Notes: generated by a model from the sequence alone, not told the origin. Counted from the stretch's first letter, positions 1 to 6,042 are shown. The stretch: 6,549 nt of DNA from Armatimonadota bacterium (GCA_023428805.1 JAEYWW010000075.1:1-6549), one strand, 5' to 3'. Numbers and translations: made by a program.

Positions 1-1194
1 GGCATGACGGGCGTGATCCTCGTTGCGAAGCATCACGACGGCTTCTGCATGTGGCCGACCAAGACCTCGAAGCACTCGGTTCAATACACGAAATGGGGCG
101 GCGGCAAGCGCGACGTGATCCGCGAAATGTCGGATGCGGCGAAGGAGTTCGGGCTCGATTTTGCGGTCTATCTCTCCCCCTGGGATCAAAACCATCCGCT
201 CTACGGCACGGGCGATCAGTACAACGAAATCTATCGCGAACAGGTCCGCGAACTCGCCACCAGTTACGGCCCGTTCTTCATGTTCTGGGTTGATGGCGCA
301 AACGGCGAGGGGCCGAATGGCAAGAAGCAGATCTACGACTGGCCCAGCTTCTTCGGCACGATCCTCAAGCACCAGCCCGAAGCCGTGATCTTCAGCGACA
401 TCGGCCCCGGCGCGCGCTGGGTGGGCAATGAATCGGGAGTGGCGGGCGAGACCAATTGGTGCACGCTGGATACCGCCAAGCTCGGCCCGGGCAACAGCGT
501 CGCCAGCAAGATCAATCAGTCGGGCCAGCAGGGCGCGCCTTCTTGGATTCCCGCCGAGGCCGACACCCCGCTCCGGCCGGGCTGGTTCTATCATGCGGAG
601 CAGGACGACAAGGTTCGCTCACTCGACAACCTGATCGGAACCTGGTTCAACAGTGTCGGACGAAACTCCTCCCTCAACCTTGGCATTGCGCCTGATCGGC
701 GCGGCCTCATGCATGAGAACGATGCCGCTGCGCTGAAAGAATTCCGCGAATGGCGGGATGCGGCGTTTGGAACAGACCTGCTCAAGGGGGCGTGGGCAAA
801 GTCGAACGACGCCCGGGGAGGTCACCCGGATTATGCCGCCTCAAACCTGATTGACGACGATGCCGCCACCTGCTTCGCAACCGACGACGGAAAGACGACG
901 GCGACCATCGAGTTTCGCTTGGGCGATGAGAAGGACGTCAACTGCATTCAGATCCGCGAAGAAGTGGCCCTGGGCCAGCGCGTGGAGAGCTTCGAAGTGG
1001 ACGCCTGGCTGAACGGAGAATGGAAGCGGGTCGCCGCCGGAACGACGATCGGCGCACAACGCCTGCTCCGGTTTGAACGTGTGAGCACGAGCCGGGTGAG
1101 AGTCCGCATCCTCGATTCTCTCGCCTGTCCCGTCTTGAAGCAGGCCAGCGCCTACAACATGCCGAGCGTTGAGGAGTTCAGAAAAGGGAGGTAG
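1..1194 (+). CDS. Alpha-L-fucosidase, GH29 family, with C-terminal discoidin-like domain (5' end outside window)
   Basis: This is an exo-glycosidase expected to remove alpha-linked L-fucose from glycans. The reading frame is open at the left edge, so the N-terminus and any signal peptide are missing; 397 residues are visible. Counting from the Met at base 4, residues 8-18 carry the GH29 signature AKHHDGFCMWP. The FWVDG motif places the retaining nucleophile at Asp97. RWVGNESG (138-145) supplies Glu143, a likely acid/base by comparison with GH29-B enzymes. RPGWFYH and SVGRNSSLNLGIAPD complete the catalytic domain near residue 255. These late motifs resemble the GH29-B (alpha-1,3/1,4-fucosidase) subfamily. 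Residues of about 258-375 look like an F5/8 type C (discoidin) carbohydrate-binding domain: ASNLIDDDAATCF, a beta-rich middle, then RVRVRILDS. The family call is secure. The subfamily and the acid/base residue are inferred. Confidence 0.93.
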   Translation, partial: GMTGVILVAKHHDGFCMWPTKTSKHSVQYTKWGGGKRDVIREMSDAAKEFGLDFAVYLSPWDQNHPLYGTGDQYNEIYREQVRELATSYGPFFMFWVDGANGEGPNGKKQIYDWPSFFGTILKHQPEAVIFSDIGPGARWVGNESGVAGETNWCTLDTAKLGPGNSVASKINQSGQQGAPSWIPAEADTPLRPGWFYHAEQDDKVRSLDNLIGTWFNSVGRNSSLNLGIAPDRRGLMHENDAAALKEFREWRDAAFGTDLLKGAWAKSNDARGGHPDYAASNLIDDDAATCFATDDGKTTATIEFRLGDEKDVNCIQIREEVALGQRVESFEVDAWLNGEWKRVAAGTTIGAQRLLRFERVSTSRVRVRILDSLACPVLKQASAYNMPSVEEFRKGR

Positions 1195-1211
1195 CGCGTT
1201 AGAATGAGGTT

Positions 1212-1445
1212 GTGAAATCCGACCTCACCACCAAGCTGCTTCTGGGCGTCATCGCGTTCGCGCTTTTGTTGAATGCGGCGACGCCCTATCTGCGTCCCAC
1301 CATCGCCCATGCCGCTCCCGGCGATCCCCTCGACGACATTGCCGATGAACTTGAGGCCCTGCGCCGAAACGTCGACGACATCAAGCTCAACGGCCTCAAG
1401 GTTCGCGGCGTGTCCAGCTACGACATTCCGGTCAAATCCAACTAG
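1212..1445 (+). CDS. Small signal-anchored hypothetical protein (77 aa)
   Basis: The function is not recognised. The GTG at 1212 is the only reasonable start, because an in-frame TAG lies at 1200-1202 and no other start codon precedes the hydrophobic segment. A GAGG lies only two bases upstream, which is unusually close; a better GGGAGG (1186-1191) is 20 bases away. Residues 9-27 form a hydrophobic segment that could be a signal peptide or an N-terminal anchor. A possible signal peptidase I site (AHA-A) lies at residues 32-35. Residues 38-60 are acidic with leucine/isoleucine spacing that suggests a short amphipathic or coiled-coil helix, followed by a polar tail. The protein is probably exported or tethered outside the membrane. 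The gene starts 17 bases after the fucosidase stop, so the two may be cotranscribed. Codon use matches its neighbours. Confidence 0.65.
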   Translation: MKSDLTTKLLLGVIAFALLLNAATPYLRPTIAHAAPGDPLDDIADELEALRRNVDDIKLNGLKVRGVSSYDIPVKSN

Positions 1446-2017
1446 CTGGAGAACTGATCGGCCAAGATGATCTTTTTGGCGACAATGCGGTCTTCGATCA
1501 CTGTGAGATAGATCTCCCAGTAGATCCAGCCGAGGCCGGGCTCTTTCATGCGGATGACGCCGCTGAATGGGCCGGGTGGGGGCGTGACGAACTCTCCGTT
1601 ATAGTTGGAGACGGCCCACTTGCCTTTGGTTGTCGCCATCATGTCGCGCAGGTGAGATTTCCGCAGGACCGCGAGGTCTTCGGCGATCATAGGCTGCTCC
1701 TGGGCTGGCCTGAGGGGCGACGCATCCCTGCCATCCACCAATCCGATCTCATATCGTCGGTGCATCCAATCATCGTGAATGAGGAGCAAAACGCCATTGA
1801 AATGCGCCACGTTGACGTTGTTGTCCGCGAAAAACTCTTCGGCGGGAACGAGACGTGATGGGGCATAGCCCCAAGGCTCGGGTTCAAGTTGATGGTCATG
1901 GATGGACGCGCCAATGCGATAAATCTTGCCCGGATAGAGGTGGAAGAGGAAGCCAAACGCTAAAAGCATCACGAGCGCCCCCGCGATGCGCCGCTGAGTC
2001 AGGAGTTTGTTCTTCAT
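1442..2017 (-). CDS. Hypothetical single-pass membrane-anchored protein (191 aa)
   Basis: I do not recognise this family. From the ATG at 2017, residues 1-10 are basic (MKNKLLTQRR) and residues 11-29 are hydrophobic, giving an N-terminal membrane anchor or uncleaved signal sequence. The remaining 160 residues are soluble, probably outside the cytoplasm, and rich in aromatic residues. Near the C-terminus, KWAVSNYNGEF, a PPPGP turn, GLGWIYWEIYLTVIEDRIVAK and a short hydrophobic strand suggest a small beta-rich fold. I chose the ATG because it puts the basic residues directly before the anchor. A GTG at 2086 would add 23 residues with no better ribosome binding site. No good Shine-Dalgarno sequence precedes either start. 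The gene converges on the small protein gene at 1212-1445, sharing a CTAG that makes both stops. Confidence 0.6.
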   Translation of the reverse strand: MKNKLLTQRRIAGALVMLLAFGFLFHLYPGKIYRIGASIHDHQLEPEPWGYAPSRLVPAEEFFADNNVNVAHFNGVLLLIHDDWMHRRYEIGLVDGRDASPLRPAQEQPMIAEDLAVLRKSHLRDMMATTKGKWAVSNYNGEFVTPPPGPFSGVIRMKEPGLGWIYWEIYLTVIEDRIVAKKIILADQFSS

Positions 2018-2049
2018 GTCAGGTCGGAGAAAGAAATGGAGGCCAGAAC

Positions 2050-2070
2050 ATCCAGCTACTCCTGCTGGAT
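2050..2070 (-). repeat. Perfect 7-bp hairpin with AGGAG in the loop
   Basis: ATCCAGC at 2050-2056 pairs exactly with GCTGGAT at 2064-2070 around a seven-base loop. Read on the minus strand, the loop is AGGAGTA, which holds a Shine-Dalgarno-like AGGAG and overlaps the TAG of the 28-codon ORF. It lies about 33 bases upstream of the ATG of the 1442-2017 gene, too far for a normal ribosome binding site for that start. The structure is visible in the sequence; any regulatory role is inferred. Confidence 0.35.
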
Positions 2071-2142
2071 TTGATCCGCTATCCACAATTTTGAGCGTCT
2101 GAAATCGATGGAAAGCAAAGAGAATGTGGCCGGTAGGAACAT
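2056..2142 (-). CDS. Possible 28-aa leader or small ORF upstream of the membrane protein gene
   Basis: A reading frame of 28 codons begins with ATG at 2142. It is preceded at five bases by GGGAGG (plus-strand CCTCCC at 2148-2153), a better ribosome binding site than that of the larger gene downstream. The predicted peptide starts MFLPATFSLLSIDF and ends in TAG inside the loop of a 7-bp hairpin (2050-2070). It is in a different frame from the gene at 1442-2017. It could be a leader peptide that couples or regulates translation of that gene, a real small protein, or chance. No homology can be judged from the peptide. Confidence 0.22.
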   Translation of the reverse strand: MFLPATFSLLSIDFRRSKLWIADQIQQE

Positions 2143-2162
2143 TGATGCCTCCCGTATGGTCA

Positions 2163-2190
2163 GATCAGGCCGACTGTCAGCGGCCTGATC
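2163..2190 (-). terminator. Strong GC-rich hairpin, candidate terminator of the DUF4870 operon
   Basis: GATCAGGCCG (2163-2172) and CGGCCTGATC (2181-2190) form a perfect 10-bp stem with an eight-base loop. The hairpin lies 71 bases beyond the stop of the second DUF4870 gene, which is where a terminator for that minus-strand pair would be expected. No T-run follows on the minus strand; the plus-strand side has a pyrimidine-rich CTTTCTCTTG. It may therefore be a terminator without a U-tract, an mRNA 3' stabiliser, or a palindromic protein-binding site. Confidence 0.45.
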
Positions 2191-2261
2191 CTTTCTCTTG
2201 ATTGAGTCCTGCCCTCATGCACGGTGAGTTTCCTGACGTAGGATTCGGTCGGATCGCAGCG

Positions 2262-2594
2262 TTAGAACATCGCTCCAACCACAGGATAAGTGTAGAGCTT
2301 GCCTTCATACGCCTTGACTCCGGCAATAATCGGCAGCACATAGCCCACCAGAACGAGCGGAATCAGCAGAAGGAAGCCGACCAATGCGAAGCAGAGGATC
2401 ACTGTGATGATCGCTGCAATCACGAAGGCGATATTGAAGATCAGCGACTGTTTGGCGTGGTGGTAGACGAAGTCAGAATTTCCGGGTTTGGCGATCAAAA
2501 TCGCCAGCGGAAACAGAATTGAGAATCCAAACAATGGAACGATATGGAGAGCCAAGCCCCACAGCCTCTCATCCCGTTCATTAAGAGTGCTCAC
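2262..2594 (-). CDS. DUF4870 (Tic20-like) membrane protein, second of a tandem pair
   Basis: This 110-residue integral membrane protein belongs to the DUF4870 type, whose biochemical role is unknown. The frame is open well upstream, but the GTG at 2594 is chosen because GGAAGGAAGG (plus-strand 2602-2611) lies seven bases before it and the family homology begins there. Residues 5-12 (NERDERLW) match the usual polar N-terminus. Residues 11-35 are a hydrophobic segment. FVYHHAKQSLIFNI (42-55) is the family's conserved histidine/glutamine motif entering the next helix. Residues 56-93 contain about two more membrane segments. The C-terminus has the characteristic GVKAYEGKLYTYPVV. Its GTG overlaps the TGA of the upstream paralogue as GTGA, which indicates translational coupling. 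The two proteins may act as partners. Confidence 0.85.
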   Translation of the reverse strand: MSTLNERDERLWGLALHIVPLFGFSILFPLAILIAKPGNSDFVYHHAKQSLIFNIAFVIAAIITVILCFALVGFLLLIPLVLVGYVLPIIAGVKAYEGKLYTYPVVGAMF

Positions 2595-2950
2595 GACAGC
2601 GCCTTCCTTCCGCCCAGAATCGGGTTGCGCCACCATTCGCCACGGCTGGCGTGCATCGCGCCAATGATCGGGACGATGATGCCCACCAAGATCACCCCCA
2701 AGGTGATGAAGCCGCCGAAAAACGGAATGTGCCGAAGGACCAGCCAGGTCACGAAGGCGAGCACGGACATGATCCCCTGGAAGAACAGGCTCTGGTAAGC
2801 GTGGAAGCCGACGAAGCTGGAACTGCTGCGCTTCGTGAGAAAGATCCCCAAAACGGCCAGCCATCCGAGTGTTCCGGCAGAAAAGACATTGGCCACCAGC
2901 GGCACCCAATGAGCCGCCGAGCCCCATTTTCGTTCGATGGACGTAGCCAT
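2591..2950 (-). CDS. DUF4870 (Tic20-like) membrane protein, first of a tandem pair
   Basis: This 119-residue membrane protein is a diverged paralogue of its downstream neighbour. From the ATG at 2950, residues 5-15 (IERKWGSAAHW) match the family's charged N-terminus leading into the first hydrophobic segment (about 16-39). FVGFHAYQSLFFQGI (46-60) is the conserved His/Gln motif, and residues 58-73 and 79-98 are further membrane segments. The C-terminus AMHASRGEWWRNPILG corresponds to the family's A-GE-Y-YP ending. An ATG at 3001 would add 17 residues (MSYFCIPCAARLVSPVG) containing a CxxC. Neither start has a clear ribosome binding site, and I prefer 2950 because it matches the family's usual length. 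The gene diverges from the mannosidase gene. No specific biochemical function is known for this family. Confidence 0.82.
   Translation of the reverse strand: MATSIERKWGSAAHWVPLVANVFSAGTLGWLAVLGIFLTKRSSSSFVGFHAYQSLFFQGIMSVLAFVTWLVLRHIPFFGGFITLGVILVGIIVPIIGAMHASRGEWWRNPILGGRKALS
2602..2611 (-). promoter_or_regulatory. Ribosome binding site of the second DUF4870 gene
   Basis: The minus strand reads GGAAGGAAGG, seven bases before the GTG at 2594 and inside the last codons of the upstream DUF4870 gene. It decides the GTG start over a much longer open frame that runs antisense-like through the upstream gene. It also supports coupling through the GTGA overlap. Confidence 0.7.
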
Positions 2951-3010
2951 TCCAACCGGAGATACGAGGCGGGCTGCACATGGGATGCAGAAATAGGACA
3001 TTCTAAAGAA

Positions 3011-5575
3011 GTGTCAGAAAAGATCAAGCTCTGGTACTCGTTCGGCAACCACATGCACTGGGTGGATATGCAGTGGCTCTGGGGCTACCACGTCATGCCC
3101 GGCTCCACCTTCGACATGCTCAATTTCTGCCGCGAGACGGGTGCGAAGGGGAACGTCAACTTCGACGGCATCGGATACGAGAAGATGGCCGCCGAAGCCC
3201 CCGAAGCGCTGCAGGCATTGCGAGAAGCCGTCCAATCAGGCTTGATCGAACCCGTGGGATGCAGCTATGGCCAACCGTACGGCCTCTTTCATGGAGGCGA
3301 GTCGAACATTCGTCAGCGCATCTACGGCGTCCGCACGGTCATGCGACTGCTCGGAGTCCGCCCCAAGACGTTCTGGGAAGAGGAGTTTGATTTCTTCCCG
3401 CAGCTCCCGCAGATGCTGCGCGGATGCGGGTTCGAGAACGCCTCGCTCTACTTCCAATGGACCTGGCACACGCCGGAAGTGCCCTTCGAGGAGTCGCCAG
3501 TAATTTGGTGGGAGGGCATTGATGGCTCGAAGCTTCTGACCGCGACCCGCAACCGTTTGAATCTGCACCAATGGCCGGAGGATTTTCAGATTCTGCTGGA
3601 CGAACTGGCGGAGGCGGGGCCGCACGAGGTGCTCCGACGCGGCGTTTTGAAGCAGAAAGGCGAGGCGATCCCGCCGCTCGACCCCAAACCAAGGGCGTTG
3701 TCGCGCTGGGAGGGCGAAGGCGGGCCACCCGCTCCGACGGATGAGCATCCAGAAGAGAACGACATCGTCCCGCTTGTCCTGCAATGGCTCGAACTCATGC
3801 CCTCGCCCGATTGGATGTGCCGCAGCGAACTGATGATCCCCAAGCTGCGCGAACTTCTCGATGACCCCCGGTTCGAAGTCCAGTTTGGAACTCTCAAAGA
3901 GTATCTTGCTGAGTCGCGGAAGGCAGCGGAAATTCCGACTCGGCAATACGGGATGGACGAAGTCTGGCATGGGCTGAGCCTGGGCAAGAACGGCGATCGC
4001 TTCCGCCGTATGAGCCGGGAAAGCGAATCCATGCTCCTTGCCGCCGAATCGCAATCTGCCACATTCAGCCTCTTTGGCCGCCCCTATTGTCATTGGGATG
4101 TGTATCCAGTCTGGGAACTGGAAGAGGGCTGGCGCAAGCTGCTGATGGCCCAGCACCACGACAATGATGAGTGCGAAGGGCTTTGCGGTCATGTGGGAGA
4201 AGTGCATTACGACACGGCGAGAGATCACGCGGGAGCCGTGCTGGATGCCAACGAAAGGTTCTTGGATGCCTTTGAGCATGGTGAAGAACTCTCTCTTCCC
4301 ATAACTGGTACGGGTTCGTTGGCCCAAGGCTGGGATATGGAGACACAAGGCTCACCGCAGACCTGGGAGATTCAAGGCGATGAAGTGGTCGGAACTTGCG
4401 GTGATCTGAAGATTCGAGCATCAGCCCACGATCCACTGATTTTGTCCGTTGGCGGCATGCGTTTTGATATGCCTCTCGATTTGTCATTTGATCGCACGAA
4501 CTTTACATTGGAGGTCAAAAGAACGGGAGTTCGTTATCTAAGTGAAGACAACCGCCGCTATGTTCGCCTATCCTTCAATCAGGCAAAGAATGGACTGCAT
4601 GTCAGGGTTGGAGGCGAGTTCGAGTGTGCCCAGCCGGGATTCCAAGGAGCGATCAGCCTCAAGCTCCCATTGCCGGGAGTGAAAAAGGTGCTGGCTGACA
4701 CGGCCTATGCTGTTGAGGAAGTCAAAGCCGTTGGCTCCTGGCCAAGAAAATATCCCGAGGGCGACTGGATGACCTCACCCCAATGGTTTGAACAGATCGA
4801 AAATCCATTTGTCGCCCGGACTTTCGTCGATTTTGAGCTTGAGGACATTCATCTGCAAGTCATTCATGACCGGACCCGTCAATGGCTGCGAAAAGATGAT
4901 GAATTCTCGTGCGTGATCAATCTGCGTGATCCCTGGGACGAATCCAACTACAAGTCTGATGAGGACTTTGAGATGGAGTTCATTCCACATGATGGACATG
5001 CCCCCGCAGAACTTTGGGAACGATCCCAGCGTAGGTGGCACGCACTTGATCTCAGATGGATTTCAGGTGAACGATCGAGGCCGATTCCCAATCGCTTCAA
5101 TGCTCTCTGCACTCTGAACCCCAATGTTCTCCCCACCGCCTTCTACCGCGAGGCCGAAGACTTCGCCTCACGAGGCCTGGAGAGTTATGCGGGCAGGGGG
5201 ATGGGATATCCGTTCATTGTGCGGCTGGTCGAGTTCGACGCCGAGCCCGCCGATGCCGTTCTCCGCGTCGCCGGAACCGTCGCGAAGGCGTTCCGCACGA
5301 ATCTGATGGGCGAGATTGAGGAGGAACTGCCCGTCGAAGTCAAGGAAGATCAGCCGGAATGGCAGTCCCTCTACCGCGATGCCGAGCCGGGCGAGGAGAC
5401 GATGCCGAATCTGGGCGGCAAGTACTCTCTCATCCGATTCCCGATGAAGGCACGCGAGATCGCCACCCTCTACCTCGACATCGAAGAAGGGCGCAAACAG
5501 CCGCGTGACCTCGACGCGCACCGGCATATCTGGGCGACGGTTCACCGGACCGAGGACGAGAAGGCCCAATCCTGA
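3011..5575 (+). CDS. GH38-like alpha-mannosidase with divergent active-site motifs (854 aa)
   Basis: This is a predicted exo-alpha-mannosidase-type glycoside hydrolase. The GTG at 3011 is used because family similarity begins a few residues later (KLWYSFGNHMHWVDMQWLW). Upstream sequence in the same frame only runs antisense to the DUF4870 genes. The ribosome binding site is weak (AAAGAA next to the start). Recognisable GH38 landmarks are the HxH...DxxWLW region (His14, His16, Asp19), GESNIRQRIYGVRTVMRLLGV (97-115, receptor of the RQ..G..Y..... GV pattern), LPQMLRGCGF (132-141), and QHHD (381-384), which aligns with the conserved late metal-binding His. The canonical DxFG nucleophile motif is replaced by WEEEFDFFPQ (122-131). 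No signal peptide is seen, so a cytoplasmic enzyme is likely. Residues of about 430-854 form the beta-rich C-terminal part. A proline-rich insert lies at about 211-252. The fold is confident; the substrate and catalytic residues are not. Confidence 0.85.
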   Translation: MSEKIKLWYSFGNHMHWVDMQWLWGYHVMPGSTFDMLNFCRETGAKGNVNFDGIGYEKMAAEAPEALQALREAVQSGLIEPVGCSYGQPYGLFHGGESNIRQRIYGVRTVMRLLGVRPKTFWEEEFDFFPQLPQMLRGCGFENASLYFQWTWHTPEVPFEESPVIWWEGIDGSKLLTATRNRLNLHQWPEDFQILLDELAEAGPHEVLRRGVLKQKGEAIPPLDPKPRALSRWEGEGGPPAPTDEHPEENDIVPLVLQWLELMPSPDWMCRSELMIPKLRELLDDPRFEVQFGTLKEYLAESRKAAEIPTRQYGMDEVWHGLSLGKNGDRFRRMSRESESMLLAAESQSATFSLFGRPYCHWDVYPVWELEEGWRKLLMAQHHDNDECEGLCGHVGEVHYDTARDHAGAVLDANERFLDAFEHGEELSLPITGTGSLAQGWDMETQGSPQTWEIQGDEVVGTCGDLKIRASAHDPLILSVGGMRFDMPLDLSFDRTNFTLEVKRTGVRYLSEDNRRYVRLSFNQAKNGLHVRVGGEFECAQPGFQGAISLKLPLPGVKKVLADTAYAVEEVKAVGSWPRKYPEGDWMTSPQWFEQIENPFVARTFVDFELEDIHLQVIHDRTRQWLRKDDEFSCVINLRDPWDESNYKSDEDFEMEFIPHDGHAPAELWERSQRRWHALDLRWISGERSRPIPNRFNALCTLNPNVLPTAFYREAEDFASRGLESYAGRGMGYPFIVRLVEFDAEPADAVLRVAGTVAKAFRTNLMGEIEEELPVEVKEDQPEWQSLYRDAEPGEETMPNLGGKYSLIRFPMKAREIATLYLDIEEGRKQPRDLDAHRHIWATVHRTEDEKAQS

Positions 5576-5586
5576 GATAACACCCG

Positions 5587-5626
5587 CCGAAAATTGCTCA
5601 TAACCAAGTGATGAGCAATTTTTCGG
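5587..5626 (+). terminator. 12-bp inverted repeat over the OsmC-like start codon (terminator or translational hairpin)
   Basis: AAAATTGCTCAT (5590-5601) pairs perfectly with ATGAGCAATTTT (5611-5622) around the nine-base loop AACCAAGTG. With one bulged T the stem extends by CCG/CGG to 5587 and 5626. The 3' arm begins exactly at the ATG of the OsmC-like gene, and an in-frame GTG (5608) lies in the loop. The stem starts 11 bases after the mannosidase stop. The T-run is inside the stem, so it is an atypical intrinsic terminator. It may instead mask the start of the downstream gene in a read-through transcript. Confidence 0.45.
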
Positions 5627-6042
5627 TGGAATGGAAGGGCGGGTATGTGTTCTCAAGCGAGACCCCGACGGGCGCGACGTTCGTGATGGACTCCCATCCC
5701 GAGTTCGGCGGTCAAGGTCTTGGCCCGACTCCGCTCGAAGCCCTGCTCGCCTCCACCGCCGCCTGTTCGGGCATCGACGTCATCTCCGTGCTCGAAAAAA
5801 AGAAGCAGAAAATCACAAGCTACCGCATCGAGATCGAATGGGAGCGGGGGCCGGAAGGCGTCTACCCGAGACCCATCACCGCCATGCGGCTGAAGCACAT
5901 CGTCGAAGGCGAGGACATCGATCCCGCCGCCGTCGCGCGCTCGGTGGAACTGGCCGACACCAAGTACTGCTCAATCATCGCCACGCTCCGCATCCCCGTC
6001 GAAGTCGCCTCCACCTGGGAAGTGGCTACTCCGGTTTCTTGA
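5611..6042 (+). CDS. OsmC/Ohr-superfamily protein
   Basis: Proteins of this superfamily use a cysteine pair to reduce organic or lipid hydroperoxides, and some members have other or unknown roles. From the ATG at 5611 the protein has 143 residues, normal for the family. The N-terminal beta strands (VEWKGGYVF, TPTGATFVMD) lead to GPTPLEALLASTAACSGIDVIS (38-59), the hallmark helix with peroxidatic Cys52. The resolving cysteine is Cys120 in TKYCSIIATL. The GIDV sequence and the KKKQKI helix place it with general OsmC-like proteins rather than typical Ohr. An in-frame GTG at 5608 would add one residue. No Shine-Dalgarno site precedes either start. The start lies inside an inverted repeat, and the 3' end overlaps the convergent methyltransferase gene by 17 bases. 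It is probably cytoplasmic. The peroxide role is inferred from the family. Confidence 0.9.
   Translation: MSNFSVEWKGGYVFSSETPTGATFVMDSHPEFGGQGLGPTPLEALLASTAACSGIDVISVLEKKKQKITSYRIEIEWERGPEGVYPRPITAMRLKHIVEGEDIDPAAVARSVELADTKYCSIIATLRIPVEVASTWEVATPVS

Noticed and set aside
2595..2981. Upstream extension of the second DUF4870 gene frame
   Set aside because: The Arg/His/Pro-rich translation is the out-of-frame shadow of the first DUF4870 gene, and the GTG at 2594 has its own strong ribosome binding site.
2651..3010. A 120-residue N-terminal extension of the mannosidase frame
   Set aside because: It runs antisense to the first DUF4870 gene, has the low-complexity His/Asp/Glu composition of a shadow frame, and family similarity begins only after the GTG at 3011.
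2951..3010. Divergent promoter between the DUF4870 and mannosidase genes
   Set aside because: A promoter probably exists here because of the layout, but I could not find convincing -35/-10 elements in the 60 bases.
3236..4348. A 370-codon minus-strand open frame inside the mannosidase gene
   Set aside because: It lies wholly opposite a gene with clear family motifs, shows no recognisable domain, and such antisense frames are common in GC-rich coding DNA.
5168..5656. A 162-codon minus-strand open frame across the mannosidase end and OsmC start
   Set aside because: It is antisense to two well-supported genes and crosses the hairpin between them; no motif is seen.
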